From positions 23,503,568-23,567,567 of the forward strand of contig NW_020948983.1 of NCBI RefSeq assembly GCF_900497805.2: DNA of 64,000 bases, written 5' to 3'. Below are positions 55,146 through 64,000 of the stretch, piece after piece (position 1 is the stretch's first letter; the number at the start of each line of letters is the position of its first letter). The notes under the pieces are model-generated. The model did no database searches and was not told where the DNA came from. It was given only the letters and a program-made list of their open reading frames with translations. Position numbers and translations under genes: made by a program. Source of the stretch: Vombatus ursinus (lineage: Eukaryota; Chordata; Mammalia; Diprotodontia; Vombatidae).

Positions 55146-55384
55146 CCTTTACTTAATAACTTGACAACATAACTACCTGATGCTCTTAGCTTTGTCTTTC
55201 TCTTTGACTTTGAACAGTTTCATGGGTTAGAGAGCCCTCCTGTCCAGCCTGATCTTGATTCTCCCTAGCTAGTTACTGAGCATAAGATTACTGGTGTGCT
55301 ACCATGGTAGTTTTATTCAATTCCTCTCAATTTTGTTGAATATGAAGAATTACTTCCTATGAAGTTACCATTGATTTTTGTATA

Positions 55385-55700
55385 ATGCATTTGCTCATTT
55401 CTTTTATCTAATGGAGTCCCTCTCTTTTAAGTCAAAGCTTAAACACCTTCTTCTGTGTGAAGTTTTTCCTGATATCTCTCCCTTTCTCCCTCCCATAGAA
55501 CATTGTGTTTAATTAATTTGTATATGTGTTCATTAACTTTTTATTTATGTTGTACATACTTTTAATGTACTTTTGGTCTCCTCTATTAGAATTCAAGCTC
55601 ACTGGCCTAGGGATACTTTCACTGTATCCCTATCATTTAGCATAGTGTCTGGCACATGGTAACACTTAATAGATATTTGTTGAATTGATTGATTAATAGG
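55385..55700 (+). repeat. L2 LINE 3' end
   Basis: 'tgaagtttttcctgatatct', 'tctattagaattcaagctca', 'gcatagtgtctggcacatgg' and a terminal TTGAATTGATTGATT are typical. The region 55146-55384 is unassigned. Confidence 0.75.
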
Positions 55701-56142
55701 GAAACCTGTTTCCTCAGTTTGTTCCTGATTTCCAGCTTACCTTGCTGAGACTGCTAGAATGCACTTTCCTGGGTTCCTTGACCAAGTTCTTGACCTTGAG
55801 TTCTTTCTCTTGGTTTGAGCTAAGGTCTCATCTTGTTCTTACCTAAAGCATTCTGCACCTGCTTGTGCCTTCTCAAGATATTCCTAAAGCATGAAACTTA
55901 CTGTTGAAATCTCTTGCCTGAAATATAGAGGTCCAGAGGTGTACCTAATTCTTTTAACCAATCCTAATTCATTTCCTATATGGTATCATGTAAATTCATC
56001 CAATGACTCAAACACTTCATTCCACTCAAATGGATTAAGGACTTATTTGCACCTAGTTTATACCTTATTAACTAGTTTCCAGGGTTTTTTCATATTTAGT
56101 TTATACTTTTCATTGACTGAGACATTTTTACCACCAGAGAGG
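55701..56142. other. Unassigned sequence
   Basis: No gene or repeat recognised. The open frame 55891-56151 lacks a motif. The stretch 55924-56060 ('attcttttaaccaatcctaa') resembles 21130-21250 ('attcttttaaccaattccaa', 'gacttatttgcacct'), so both may be copies of an unidentified repeat. Confidence 0.4.
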
Positions 56143-56382
56143 TTGTTTTAGTCATTTTAGTTGTGTCAAACTCTTCATGACCCCAATTGGGGTTTTCTTG
56201 GTAAAGATACTGGAGTGGTTTGCTGTTTCCTTCTCCAACTCGTTTACAGATGAGGAAACCGAGGCAAATAGGATTAAGTGACTTGTCCAGAGTCATGTAG
56301 CTAATAAGTGTCTGCAGCTGGATTTGAACTTAGGTCTTCCTGATTCTAGGCCCAGCTCTCTATCCACTGTGCCACCTACACT
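56143..56382 (-). repeat. tRNA-derived SINE with RTE-type tail
   Basis: A full-length antisense copy from 'gttgttttagtcattttagt' to 'ctatccactgtgccacctac'. Confidence 0.9.
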
Positions 56383-56474
56383 ATAAAGGTATTCATACAC
56401 TAATTGGAGCTCAGAGGTGGAAGTGGAGACATTCCTATTACAGAAATAAACGTAAAAATGAGAGCTAGCATAGA

Positions 56475-56690
56475 GTGGAAGAGAGAATGCTGGCTTCGGA
56501 ATCAGGAAAACGTAGCTTCAGGTCTCACCTCAGACACATGACCAAAATCACTTAACCTCCATTGTCCTCAGGCTACTCTCTAAGACTATGAATTGCTAAT
56601 CTAATAAACTGCTTTTTTATCAGAGGAAATTTTCTTTCTTAGAGTTCCTTATGCCAATGAAATCATAGGAAGGTCAAAGGTTTTGATTTT
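56475..56690 (+). repeat. MAR1-like SINE
   Basis: 'gcttcggaatcaggaaaacg', 'gctactctctaagactatga', 'cagaggaaattttctttctt' and 'tatgccaatgaaatcatagg' match the copy at 7465-7702. Confidence 0.7.
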
Positions 56691-56703
56691 TGTTTTTGTT
56701 TTA

Positions 56704-56830
56704 AAGTAGTTCATTCCCTTCCTTTCAATGTAAACTCCTTGAGAGCAGGGGCTATTTAATTTTTGTCTTTGTATCACTGGTGCTTGGCACATAATAGATC
56801 TTGATGAATGCTTGTTGATTGATTGATTCC
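56704..56830 (+). repeat. L2 LINE 3' end
   Basis: 'aaactccttgagagcagggg', 'tatcactggtgcttggcaca' and 'tgcttgttgattgattgatt' mark the terminus. Confidence 0.8.
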
Positions 56831-57255
56831 TTCCTTTCTTCCAGATTTGTTGATACCTTTTGTTTTTGCAACATATTCATTTCTGCATATTCCAACCCTC
56901 TCCCATATAACAATGAAAAACAACTAAAAGAAATCAGTGGACCGTGTATGACTTTCTGTCCCTATAGTCCCTTGCCTCCGCAGAGAAGAAAGAGAGAGAA
57001 ATGTATTTTCATCTGTTCCCTGTGAAAAACCTTCAGTGGTTTTTAGTTATTCAGAGTTTATTTTCCTTCTAATCCTCTTTTCACTGACTGTAGTCATTTT
57101 GTATATTGTTCAGTTTCTGCTTATTTGATGCTGCATCAGTGCATACAAGTCATCCCATACTTTTCTGAATTCCTCCTGTTCATAATTTCTTCTTGTACAA
57201 AAGTATTCCAGGATATAGGCTTTGTTTCCAGTTTTTTACTACCATGAAAAGAGCC

Positions 57256-58196
57256 ACCACCCTAATACACACCCTCATTACCTCACATCTGAAGTTCTGC
57301 AGTAGCCTGCCAGTTGGTCTCCCTGCCTTAAGTTTCTCCGAACTTCAATCCACCTTCCACTGCCCAGGTGTCAAACTAAGCTTCCTGAATTGAAGATCTG
57401 ACCATGTAACCATCCAATAAACTCTAGCAGCTCCCTGTCACCTTCAGGATCAAACATAAAATCCCCTATTTGGCTTATAACATGACCCTTTCCAATATGA
57501 TTTTTCCAATCTTTGTCTACCTTGGTCTTGTCACATGTTCTGTGATCTGGTGACACATTCTTGTCTTTTCTTGAACTAGACATTCCATCTCCAGACCCCA
57601 GACACTTTTACTGACTGCCCCCCATTCTTGGAATTCTCTCCATCCTCATCTCTGTCTCCAGGCTTCACTGGCTTCCTTCAGATGTCCCCTTAAATCCCAC
57701 CTTCTACAAGAAATCTTTCCCAATTTCCCCTTAGTGCTGGTGCTTTGTCTCTATTTTCCCCTCTGATTATTTCCCATTTGGAGAGCTAGCTCCACACTGA
57801 ATAGAGTGCTGGGCCGGGAGCTAGGATGACTCATTTTAATAAGTTTAAATCTGGCTTCAGACACTCACTAGACCCTGGGCAAGTCACTTAACCCTATTTG
57901 CCTCAGTTTCCTCATCTGTAAAAAGGAAATGGCAAACCACTCCAGTATCTTTGCCAAGAAAACCCCAAATGGAGTCACAGAGAGTTGGGCATGACTGAAA
58001 AATGACAACCACTTCCCATTTATCCTGTATATATCTTGTTTGTATGTAGTAATTTGAGTGTTGCCTTTCTCATTAGACCATGATCTCCATGAGAACATGG
58101 ACGATTTTTGCTTTTCTCAGTATCCTCAGTACTTAGCATGGTGGCTGGCACATAGTGAGTGTTTGATAAGTGTTTGTTGACTGACTGACCAACTGA
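57256..58196 (+). mobile_element. L2 LINE 3' region inserted in L1
   Basis: The order is 'gcagtagcctgccagttggt', 'ctagcagctccctgtcacct', 'ggcttccttcagatgtcccc', then, after a SINE, 'cctgtatatatcttgtttgt', 'gatctccatgagaacatgga' and 'gtttgttgactgactgacca'. This is about 700 bases of L2 once the SINE is removed. It is non-coding now. Confidence 0.85.
57780..58012 (+). repeat. tRNA-derived SINE with RTE-type tail, in L2
   Basis: The copy runs from 'gagagctagctccacactga' to 'tgactgaaaaatgacaacca', sense. Nine-base duplications TTCCCATTT lie at 57771-57779 and 58013-58021. Confidence 0.92.
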
Positions 58197-58589
58197 CTAC
58201 TATGAATATTTTGGAATTTATTGTAGCTGTCTGTCTTTTACTGCTTGTGTAAGCCCTGCAACTGCCTTTACTTTCTTTATATGTGCTGCATAGTGGAATT
58301 GCTGGGTCAAAGGGCATGAATATTTTCAACACTTTTTTCCATAATTGCTAGTTTTGGTCAGATAGTTTTCCAAAACCATTAGCCCTATTCTCAGCTCCAC
58401 CAACAATATATTAATGTGCCTGTCTTTTTGCAATATCAGGTGAGAGCAAGGAAGACCTTTCTAGCGTGTTTGGCATGACTTTTGGGTGGTAATGGTCTAA
58501 GAGTCCCACAGGATGGGCAGCATGGATGGGTAATGATATGTATGGTAGGTACATAATGATATGTATAAGATCACAGATTTCACTTGAAA

Positions 58590-59000
58590 ATCAAGGCTTC
58601 CTACAGCACCTCCAAAGTTTATATTTTCCATTTTTGGTTTTCTTTGCATCTCTGCTCTCAGGATTTTTTTCTGACTGTCATCTACGCCTAGAATGCTCTT
58701 TTTTCTCAACTCTACCAACTGGCTTCGCTTGCTTCCTTTAAGCTTCAACTGAAATCCCACCTTCTACAGGAAGTTTTTTCCAATCCCTCTTAATTCTAGT
58801 GCCTTCTCTCTCTTAATTATTTCCTACTTATCTTGTATATAGCTTGCTTTGTATATATTTGTTTGTATGTTGTCTTCCCTACTAGATTGTAAGCCCCTTG
58901 AAGGCAGGGACTGTCTTTTGCCTTTTTTTTGTGTTCCCAAAGCTTAGCACAGTAGCTGGCACACAGTAGACTCTTAATAAATGTTGATTCATTTATTTTG
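58590..59000 (+). repeat. L2 LINE 3' end
   Basis: 'gcttcaactgaaatcccacc', 'ttctacaggaagttttttcc', 'agattgtaagccccttgaag' and 'gcttagcacagtagctggca' run to a short ATTC-like terminus. Confidence 0.85.
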
Positions 59001-61071
59001 TTGGGCATGAGTTGAACTTTTATTTTGTTGATCACAACTCTGATTTTAAATAGAGAATATTTTTTTTAATGATTCACTATTTTTACCTTAGAGTCCCAAA
59101 TCCCTTCCCAGACATTTATCCTCAACCTTTAGACCTGCCTCTTGTTAAATCTCTTTTCTTTCACTGCCATCAATGACTTCTTTCAGCCTTAGCCATGACA
59201 ATCTGTTCACTTTGTTTACCCTAAAAATCAAAGAAAAGGCCTTAGTTTGCCTTCCTACTGCTTCCTGATCTCAGGGCTTTTTTTTTTCCCATGAGGAAAA
59301 AGAAAAGGAAAGAAAAATCAAACCACCCACACGACTAGATAGGGCATCTTGCCTTTTTCTCCAATGAGAAAGTTATTTTCTCCTTTACTTTTTTTTCCTT
59401 TCTCAGAAAATCACTCCCCCCTCCCATCTGTTAATTGACTTCTTAAGCTGGAGTTGGATGTATCTTGAATCTTCATAAAATACTTGTTTGCTTCTCTTTT
59501 GGTTGCTACTAGCAATAGTTTTAACTAAAACTGTTTTCATTTAAAGGGACCCAATGGAAGTGATCATTTTGAAGAAATTTTAGCAGCAAATTGAAACATG
59601 GTTTTAATTGGGTTCATTACATGGGATGCCACTGATTTGCCTGTTTGGGGGATTACCTCAGACCCTTTCTTAACAATAAAGATCTCAATGAACCAATCAG
59701 GTAACTTTTTTTAAGGGACTCCCTGGTCAACAACATGCCTGTAGAATATTTAAAAAATTAGAAAATACCACAGTGTGTGTGACTCAGATTTCATCCAGGA
59801 CAGCATCCAAGGATGAAATTATTTGGAAGATTCAGGTCACTGGTTAGAGAGCCCTGCTTTGATCTTTTGAGTATTAACATGAACTGAGGACAGCCATGTA
59901 AACTGTTCAATTTTTCCCCCAACAAGTGACTGAAACTCCTGGGGTTTGTGTTGGTTACCCACAAATGTTCGGACTCACTTAAGTCCTCGGTGTAGCATGA
60001 CCAGTCTCCACCTAAGTTGCCATTCCTGGTTCCAGGTAACCACATGGAAGCTGTGTGGTGTGGTGGTGGTGGGGAGAATTTGACTAATTATTATGGAGAG
60101 GCTTGCATTGTGAGATGATGATGAGTCCCCTTGCTGGTTAGAGTTAGAAAAGCTGATGATTCAGCGGATGTATAAAAGGAATCTGCCTTCCCCTTCTTCA
60201 CTTCTCTTTGTTTTGACTTTCCTTGTGTGGGAAGGTGTGGGAATAGGCAGGGCTCTTTCCTCTACCCCAATACCCCTCCTCTTTGGAGCACGGGCTTAAC
60301 TAGCATTGAGCTTATGCCTGGGTGTTTGCCAGCTGTCTCTACATTGTGTTTTCCTTCCTGAGAAGTTGACCAAATATGGTTCTCAAGGTGGATATGTCCA
60401 GGTTTGGAGTTCTGAAGATCATGAATCCAGTGAGAAGAGAGGTTGGTTGTGGCAATAGTGGTAGCCAATTGGTGAAGGCATCAGAGAGGATGGCCTCCTA
60501 TAGGAAGATTGGTCTAAGTCTGGCCATTTTACTGGATGATATGTATCAGGAGTTTTTTGGACAGTGCAGAGCTAAGGTGAAATGTAAAGTGCCTAATTAG
60601 CAGTCCTGCAAACTTCTTTATTATCTGATAAGGCAGGGATGTGTTGGAACCAACTCTTACCAGCTCTTAAAAGTCAATTGTTACATTTTCAGCATGAGCT
60701 TTTATTTACATTTTAGAAATGGGCAAATGATATACATCTGGACTTGTTTATCTAGATTTAAGAAAATGATAGAGAAATGGTTACTAATGCAGATTAAACT
60801 TAAAAAATGTGTCAGGAATACATTTTTCTTCTCAGAGCTGATTGTTAAACATTTACCACCATGCTACTGTGATAAAGTTAAATATTAGCTTCTCAGCAGA
60901 TTAAAAAAATATTTATTTTATTCTGAGCTTTATTTTAAGAGTAGTTACAAGGTATCACTGAATATTGTTCTGTTAATACAAACTCGTGAGTCTTCTATGT
61001 TTAGGTCTTTCTTGCTTGTATAGGAACAAATTAACTGTCCCTTACCTGATTTACATTGAACATTGAGTGCC
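59001..61071. other. Unassigned sequence, about 2.1 kb, possibly unique
   Basis: I recognise no repeat in this long stretch, which makes it the largest candidate for unique or regulatory DNA here. Homopolymer runs occur near 59279 and 59388. Open frames (59791-60045, 60262-60468, 60376-60600, 60694-60888) show no domains or splice-consistent structure that I can support. Confidence 0.45.
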
Positions 61072-61230
61072 CTTTTTATTTATTTATTTTTTTAAGCTAG
61101 GCAATGGGGTTAAGTGACTTGCCCAGAGTCACACAACTAGTAAGTGTTATGTGTCTGAAGCCGTATTTGAACTCAGGTCCTCCTGAATCCAGGGCCGGTG
61201 CTCTATCCACTGCACCACCTAGCTGCCCCT
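61072..61230 (-). repeat. tRNA-derived SINE (short form), antisense
   Basis: A T-rich tail (61076-61095) is followed by 'atggggttaagtgacttgcc' and the copy ends 'cactgcaccacctagctgcc'. Confidence 0.9.
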
Positions 61231-61989
61231 ATTTTAATTCCTCACTTTTTATTTTTGTGGGGGCCCTAGAAATGAGCTACAAGTAAAATCATTCCTGAGG
61301 CACTGCGGTGGAGAACTGGATGAACTGAAGAGCAGGAGAATAGGGAGCCTAAGCCCTCTCAATAGAGTCAGGGTTCCTCAGGGTTGAACCCAATCAAACC
61401 ATGTGCCTGGGGACAGAATAAAGAATGGGTCCAGTACTTCTGACCCACCACATTTCACTCTCTTATGCGTCCGGGAAAGTTTGGTACCAGTTCTCTTCAG
61501 GGCCTTTGTTAGCCTGAAGAGTTTGCCTTACACCTTTTCTGGTCCAACCCTTTTCCTAAGTGGGATTAGCTAACAGGTCATCTCTAAAGAGCTGATGCTT
61601 TTGGCATTGAGGGAACTGGCCCATTGAACCAGGACTCCAGCGCACTCCTATAGAATTTTAACATTTAGAACTGCTTTCGTCATGAACAATCCCATGAGGT
61701 GGGTAGGCCTCTTTCCCCAGTCCAAAACTGGGCCAGGATCCTCCAATAATGTCGCTATGGTACATCCCTCCCCTTATCCAAGGAATCCAAAGCTGAACCT
61801 AGCTAGAGTAGGAATGGGATTCTACTTTCTACCAGCAGCAGTGTCCACTCCACCCCAGGTTCTAGCCTCTAGGCTCCCTGATCCTCCCTTTTTTCCTTAG
61901 AAAGTATTATTCAGTGGACCATTGGGGGAGGAGGATGGGGCAGAAGACAACTAATTGCCCTTTGACAAATTCCTACCAAGCCAGGTCGT
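61231..61989. other. Unassigned sequence
   Basis: No gene or repeat recognised. The open frame 61682-61900 lacks a motif. Confidence 0.4.
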
Positions 61990-62105
61990 AGAATTATGAA
62001 TTTAGACTTAGAAGACACTGAGTTCACCTCCCTTACTTTACCGATAAGGAAGTTGAAGCTAAGAGAGGTAGTAAGGTAGTATTTGAACGTAGGTCTTCCT
62101 GTAGC
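61990..62105 (+). repeat. CORE-SINE (MIR-type) fragment
   Basis: 'aattatgaatttagacttag', 'aaggaagttgaagctaagag' and 'tatttgaacgtaggtcttcc' are in order. Confidence 0.6.
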
Positions 62106-62109
62106 TCAT

Positions 62110-62161
62110 TCCCCTTTTCTCTTTCCCTTTCCCTTCCCTTCCCTTCTATTTCCCTTTTCCT
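62110..62161. repeat. Pyrimidine (CCCTT)n tract
   Basis: About 50 bases of almost pure C and T with CCCTT units on this strand. Confidence 0.9.
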
Positions 62162-62210
62162 GAGTAGCTTACTTTCTAGAAGATGACTTAAGAACACTGC
62201 TTGGGCAGCC

Positions 62211-62453
62211 TGTTCAGTTGTTTTTCAGTCATGTCTGACGCTCTGTGACCCCATTCAGGGTTTTCTTGCCAGAGATACTGGAATGGTTTGCCATTTCCTT
62301 CTCTAGTTCATTTTACAGATGAGGAAACTGAGGCAAACAGGCTTAAGTGACTTGCCCAGGACAGCTAGTAAGTGTCTGAGGCCAGATCTGAACTTAGGGA
62401 GATAACTGACTTCAGGCCCAGTGCTCTATCCACTGAGCCACCTAGCTGCCCTT
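62211..62453 (-). repeat. tRNA-derived SINE with RTE-type tail
   Basis: A well-preserved antisense copy from 'gttcagttgtttttcagtca' to 'ctgagccacctagctgccct'. Confidence 0.9.
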
Positions 62454-62531
62454 ATATACATAGATACATACGTACAAGCATAAGAGAAAATACTACCCAA
62501 GTGGTTCCCACTTTAAAAAGATAAGAAAATG

Positions 62532-62674
62532 GGGCAGCTAGGTGGTGCAGTGGATAGAGCATCGGCTCTGGATTCAGGAGGACCTGAGTTCAAATCCGGT
62601 CTCAGACACATAACACTTACTAGCTGTGTGACCCTGGGCAAGTCACTTAACCCCATTGCCTAGCCAAAAAAAAA
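62532..62674 (+). repeat. tRNA-derived SINE (short form), intact, poly-A tailed
   Basis: This is the best-preserved short copy: GGGGCAGCTAGGTGGTGCAG, B-box word GAGTTCAAATCC and GACCCTGGGCAAGTCACTTA, ending in a run of A. AAAAAGATAAG flanks it at 62515-62525 and 62675-62685. Its low divergence and pure tail suggest one of the younger insertions in the window. Confidence 0.94.
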
Positions 62675-62865
62675 AAAAAGATAAGCAAACCCCCTCAAAT
62701 TTACAAAGCAAATTAACCAGGAGATGATTTATTTGTGTGTTGATCTCAACTATGATCTCGTCAGTGTAGGGAGGTGCCTAAACATTCACAGAATTGAATT
62801 CCCCATGAGAAAACTCCCACTAGAAAATGAAGATTATCAACTCCTCTGCAGTTTGTTGTCTTAGA

Positions 62866-63095
62866 GAAGTGGTTCTCAACCTTTTTGGTCTCAGGACCCC
62901 TTTACACTCTTAAAAATTATTGAGGACCCCCACCCAAAGAACTTTTGTTTATTTGGAGTATATATAATGATGTTTACCATCTTAGAAACTAAAACATTAT
63001 AGTATTATTATGAAAATAATTCTGATATCTTAGATCCCCTAAAAGAGTCTCAGGGATCTGCAGGGGGAACCTGGGCCACACTTTGAGAGCCACTG
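62866..63095. mobile_element. Charlie-like hAT MITE
   Basis: Ends are AGTGGTTCTCAACC (near 62868) and TTTGAGAGCCACTG, inverted. A perfect 8-bp duplication GTCTTAGA lies at 62858-62865 and 63096-63103. The interior 'caggacccctttacactctt' followed by 'aaaaattattgaggaccccc' is characteristic of the MER1/Charlie group. No transposase. Confidence 0.9.
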
Positions 63096-63182
63096 GTCTT
63101 AGAAAATTGCCTGAGGGTACTGTAAGGATAAGTGACTTGAGCAGGGTCATAGGGTGAGCCAGACTTGATCATAAGTTTCCCT

Positions 63183-63410
63183 TGTTGTTGCTCACCTTGC
63201 TCTTGGATGAGGATGAAGGGCATCACAAAGGTGATGTCTTGACTTGCACATGAATTGGATTTGAGTGAGGCAGAACTGCACAAAGTTACCAGCCTCACGT
63301 TATCCTCCAGAATCATCGAAGTCCAGTGGCACGACCAAAGTCAAGATGACTGGTGACGGCCTGGGATGCAGTGGATGACCTTGGCCTTTCTCAATTAAAG
63401 TCCCTCCCAT
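63183..63410 (+). repeat. Unnamed marsupial repeat, copy E (5' half)
   Basis: 'gtgatgtcttgacttgcaca', 'gtgaggcagaactgcacaaa', 'atcgaagtccagtggcacga' and 'ggatgcagtggatgaccttg' match copies A, B and D. Confidence 0.7.
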
Positions 63411-64000
63411 GCCTTAATTTGTCTCCAAATCAATCCCCATCTACTATTCTGTGCTGCCCCTCAGGCAGGTAATTATCACCTACCAGAAGATTCACCATAA
63501 ATAAGCCAGCTCCCTCCACCAACCCACCGATGCACTTATAATACATGATTCAAAAAAATTTGTCTATATAAAACTTGGCAAAAGCTTATCTATTGTATAA
63601 AGTGAGGTCCAACCACAGTTTAAAGTAAGGTCATTGGGCAGGTGGGATTAATTAGGGAAGGTGGTGCAGGTGTTTAAAAGAGGTATAGAGAGAAGCACCT
63701 TGTCCCTGCCATGCTTATTTATAGCAAAGTAATTTATTCTGATGGCATTAGGTAAAACAGGTCTACTTGATCATGACAGAATCTAGCTCTGCCTTGTGAC
63801 ATTTGTAGGTTTGGGTTTTCAGAACTGATATCCCAGAAGCAGGATTTTTTTTTTTATTTTTTCAAAAGTTATTTGCTTCCAGGAAAGTTGGGATGAGGCA
63901 TTTGTAGACACCCACAGAGAAGTTTGATGGAATGATTGGTTGCTGGATTGATTCATTCATTGCAGCCAAGGTGGCTCTGTCCGTTGGTTGTGACCATACA
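63411..64000. other. Unassigned sequence to the window end
   Basis: No gene or repeat is recognised, apart from a T-run near 63847. A repeat may continue past the end. Confidence 0.4.

Larger units (their letters stand above)
56835..58440 (-). mobile_element. Old L1 3' end, antisense, split by an L2
   Basis: The left part (56835-57255) has the antisense 3' UTR and ORF2 end: 'tgttgataccttttgttttt', 'tctcccatataacaatgaaa' and 'tttccagttttttactacca'. It resumes at about 58197 with 'tactatgaatattttggaat', 'ggaattgctgggtcaaaggg' and 'cagctccaccaacaatatat'. Joined, the two flanks read as one L1. Confidence 0.8.

Noticed and set aside
62532-62674. tRNA gene
   Set aside because: The A-box and B-box words belong to a SINE with a poly-A tail and flanking duplication. 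No cloverleaf with an anticodon arm is formed.

Overview
This window reads as gene-poor nuclear DNA from a marsupial. The evidence is the repeat content. There are many copies of a tRNA-derived SINE that opens GGGGCAGCTAGGTGG and carries a tRNA-like B box (GTTCAAATC). Several longer copies end in an RTE-type tail, seen on the other strand as GTTGTTCAG through CCACCTAGCTGCC. MAR1-like and MIR/THER1-like CORE SINEs, marsupial-type L1, L2 and L3 (CR1-clade) LINEs, hAT and mariner MITEs and one solo LTR complete the set. Family names are recalled from memory and could not be checked against a library. I found no intact protein-coding gene, no functional tRNA or rRNA gene and no CRISPR array. The open frames are short and fall in repeats, microsatellites or unassigned sequence.

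Layout. 1-10 kb: SINEs, a hAT MITE inside a MAR1-like SINE (4.4-4.8 kb) and SINE-in-SINE nesting (8.4-8.9 kb). 10-20 kb: a 5'-truncated L1 with a 17-bp target-site duplication (TSD), a diverged tandem duplication (11.0-11.8 kb), a nest of L1, SINE and an unnamed repeat (13.8-15.7 kb), two head-to-head L1 fragments (16.0-18.6 kb) and a second hAT MITE. 20-30 kb: L2 3' ends, an inverted pair of LTR-like fragments, two decayed L1s, a local inverted duplication (26.9/27.65 kb), L3 fragments and a Y-box cold-shock-domain pseudogene (29.5-29.9 kb, minus strand). 30-42 kb: a long L2, a third hAT MITE, SINEs, a 371-bp near-spacerless palindrome (38.55-38.92 kb) and a 310-bp ACT-type microsatellite. 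42-55 kb: the most structured part, a multi-level nest described below. 55-64 kb: L2 inserted in an older L1, more SINEs, and a Charlie-like hAT MITE with an 8-bp TSD.

The nest can be ordered by TSDs. An old L2 was split by a near full-length L1 (42304-54728). That L1 took a SINE (47166-47321, 15-bp TSD) and a second, internally deleted L1 (47351-52166, perfect 16-bp TSD). The second L1 then took an 820-bp retroviral LTR (49900-50719, perfect 6-bp TSD) that survives as a solo LTR. The L2 half on the far side also carries a 65-bp mariner MITE.

No new functional system is evident. The best leads are the palindrome, a roughly 550-bp unnamed repeat family with five copies here, the local inverted duplication and the 60-bp tandem repeat inside the solo LTR. 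Stretches marked unassigned may hold regulatory DNA or exons that cannot be recognised without comparison to other genomes.
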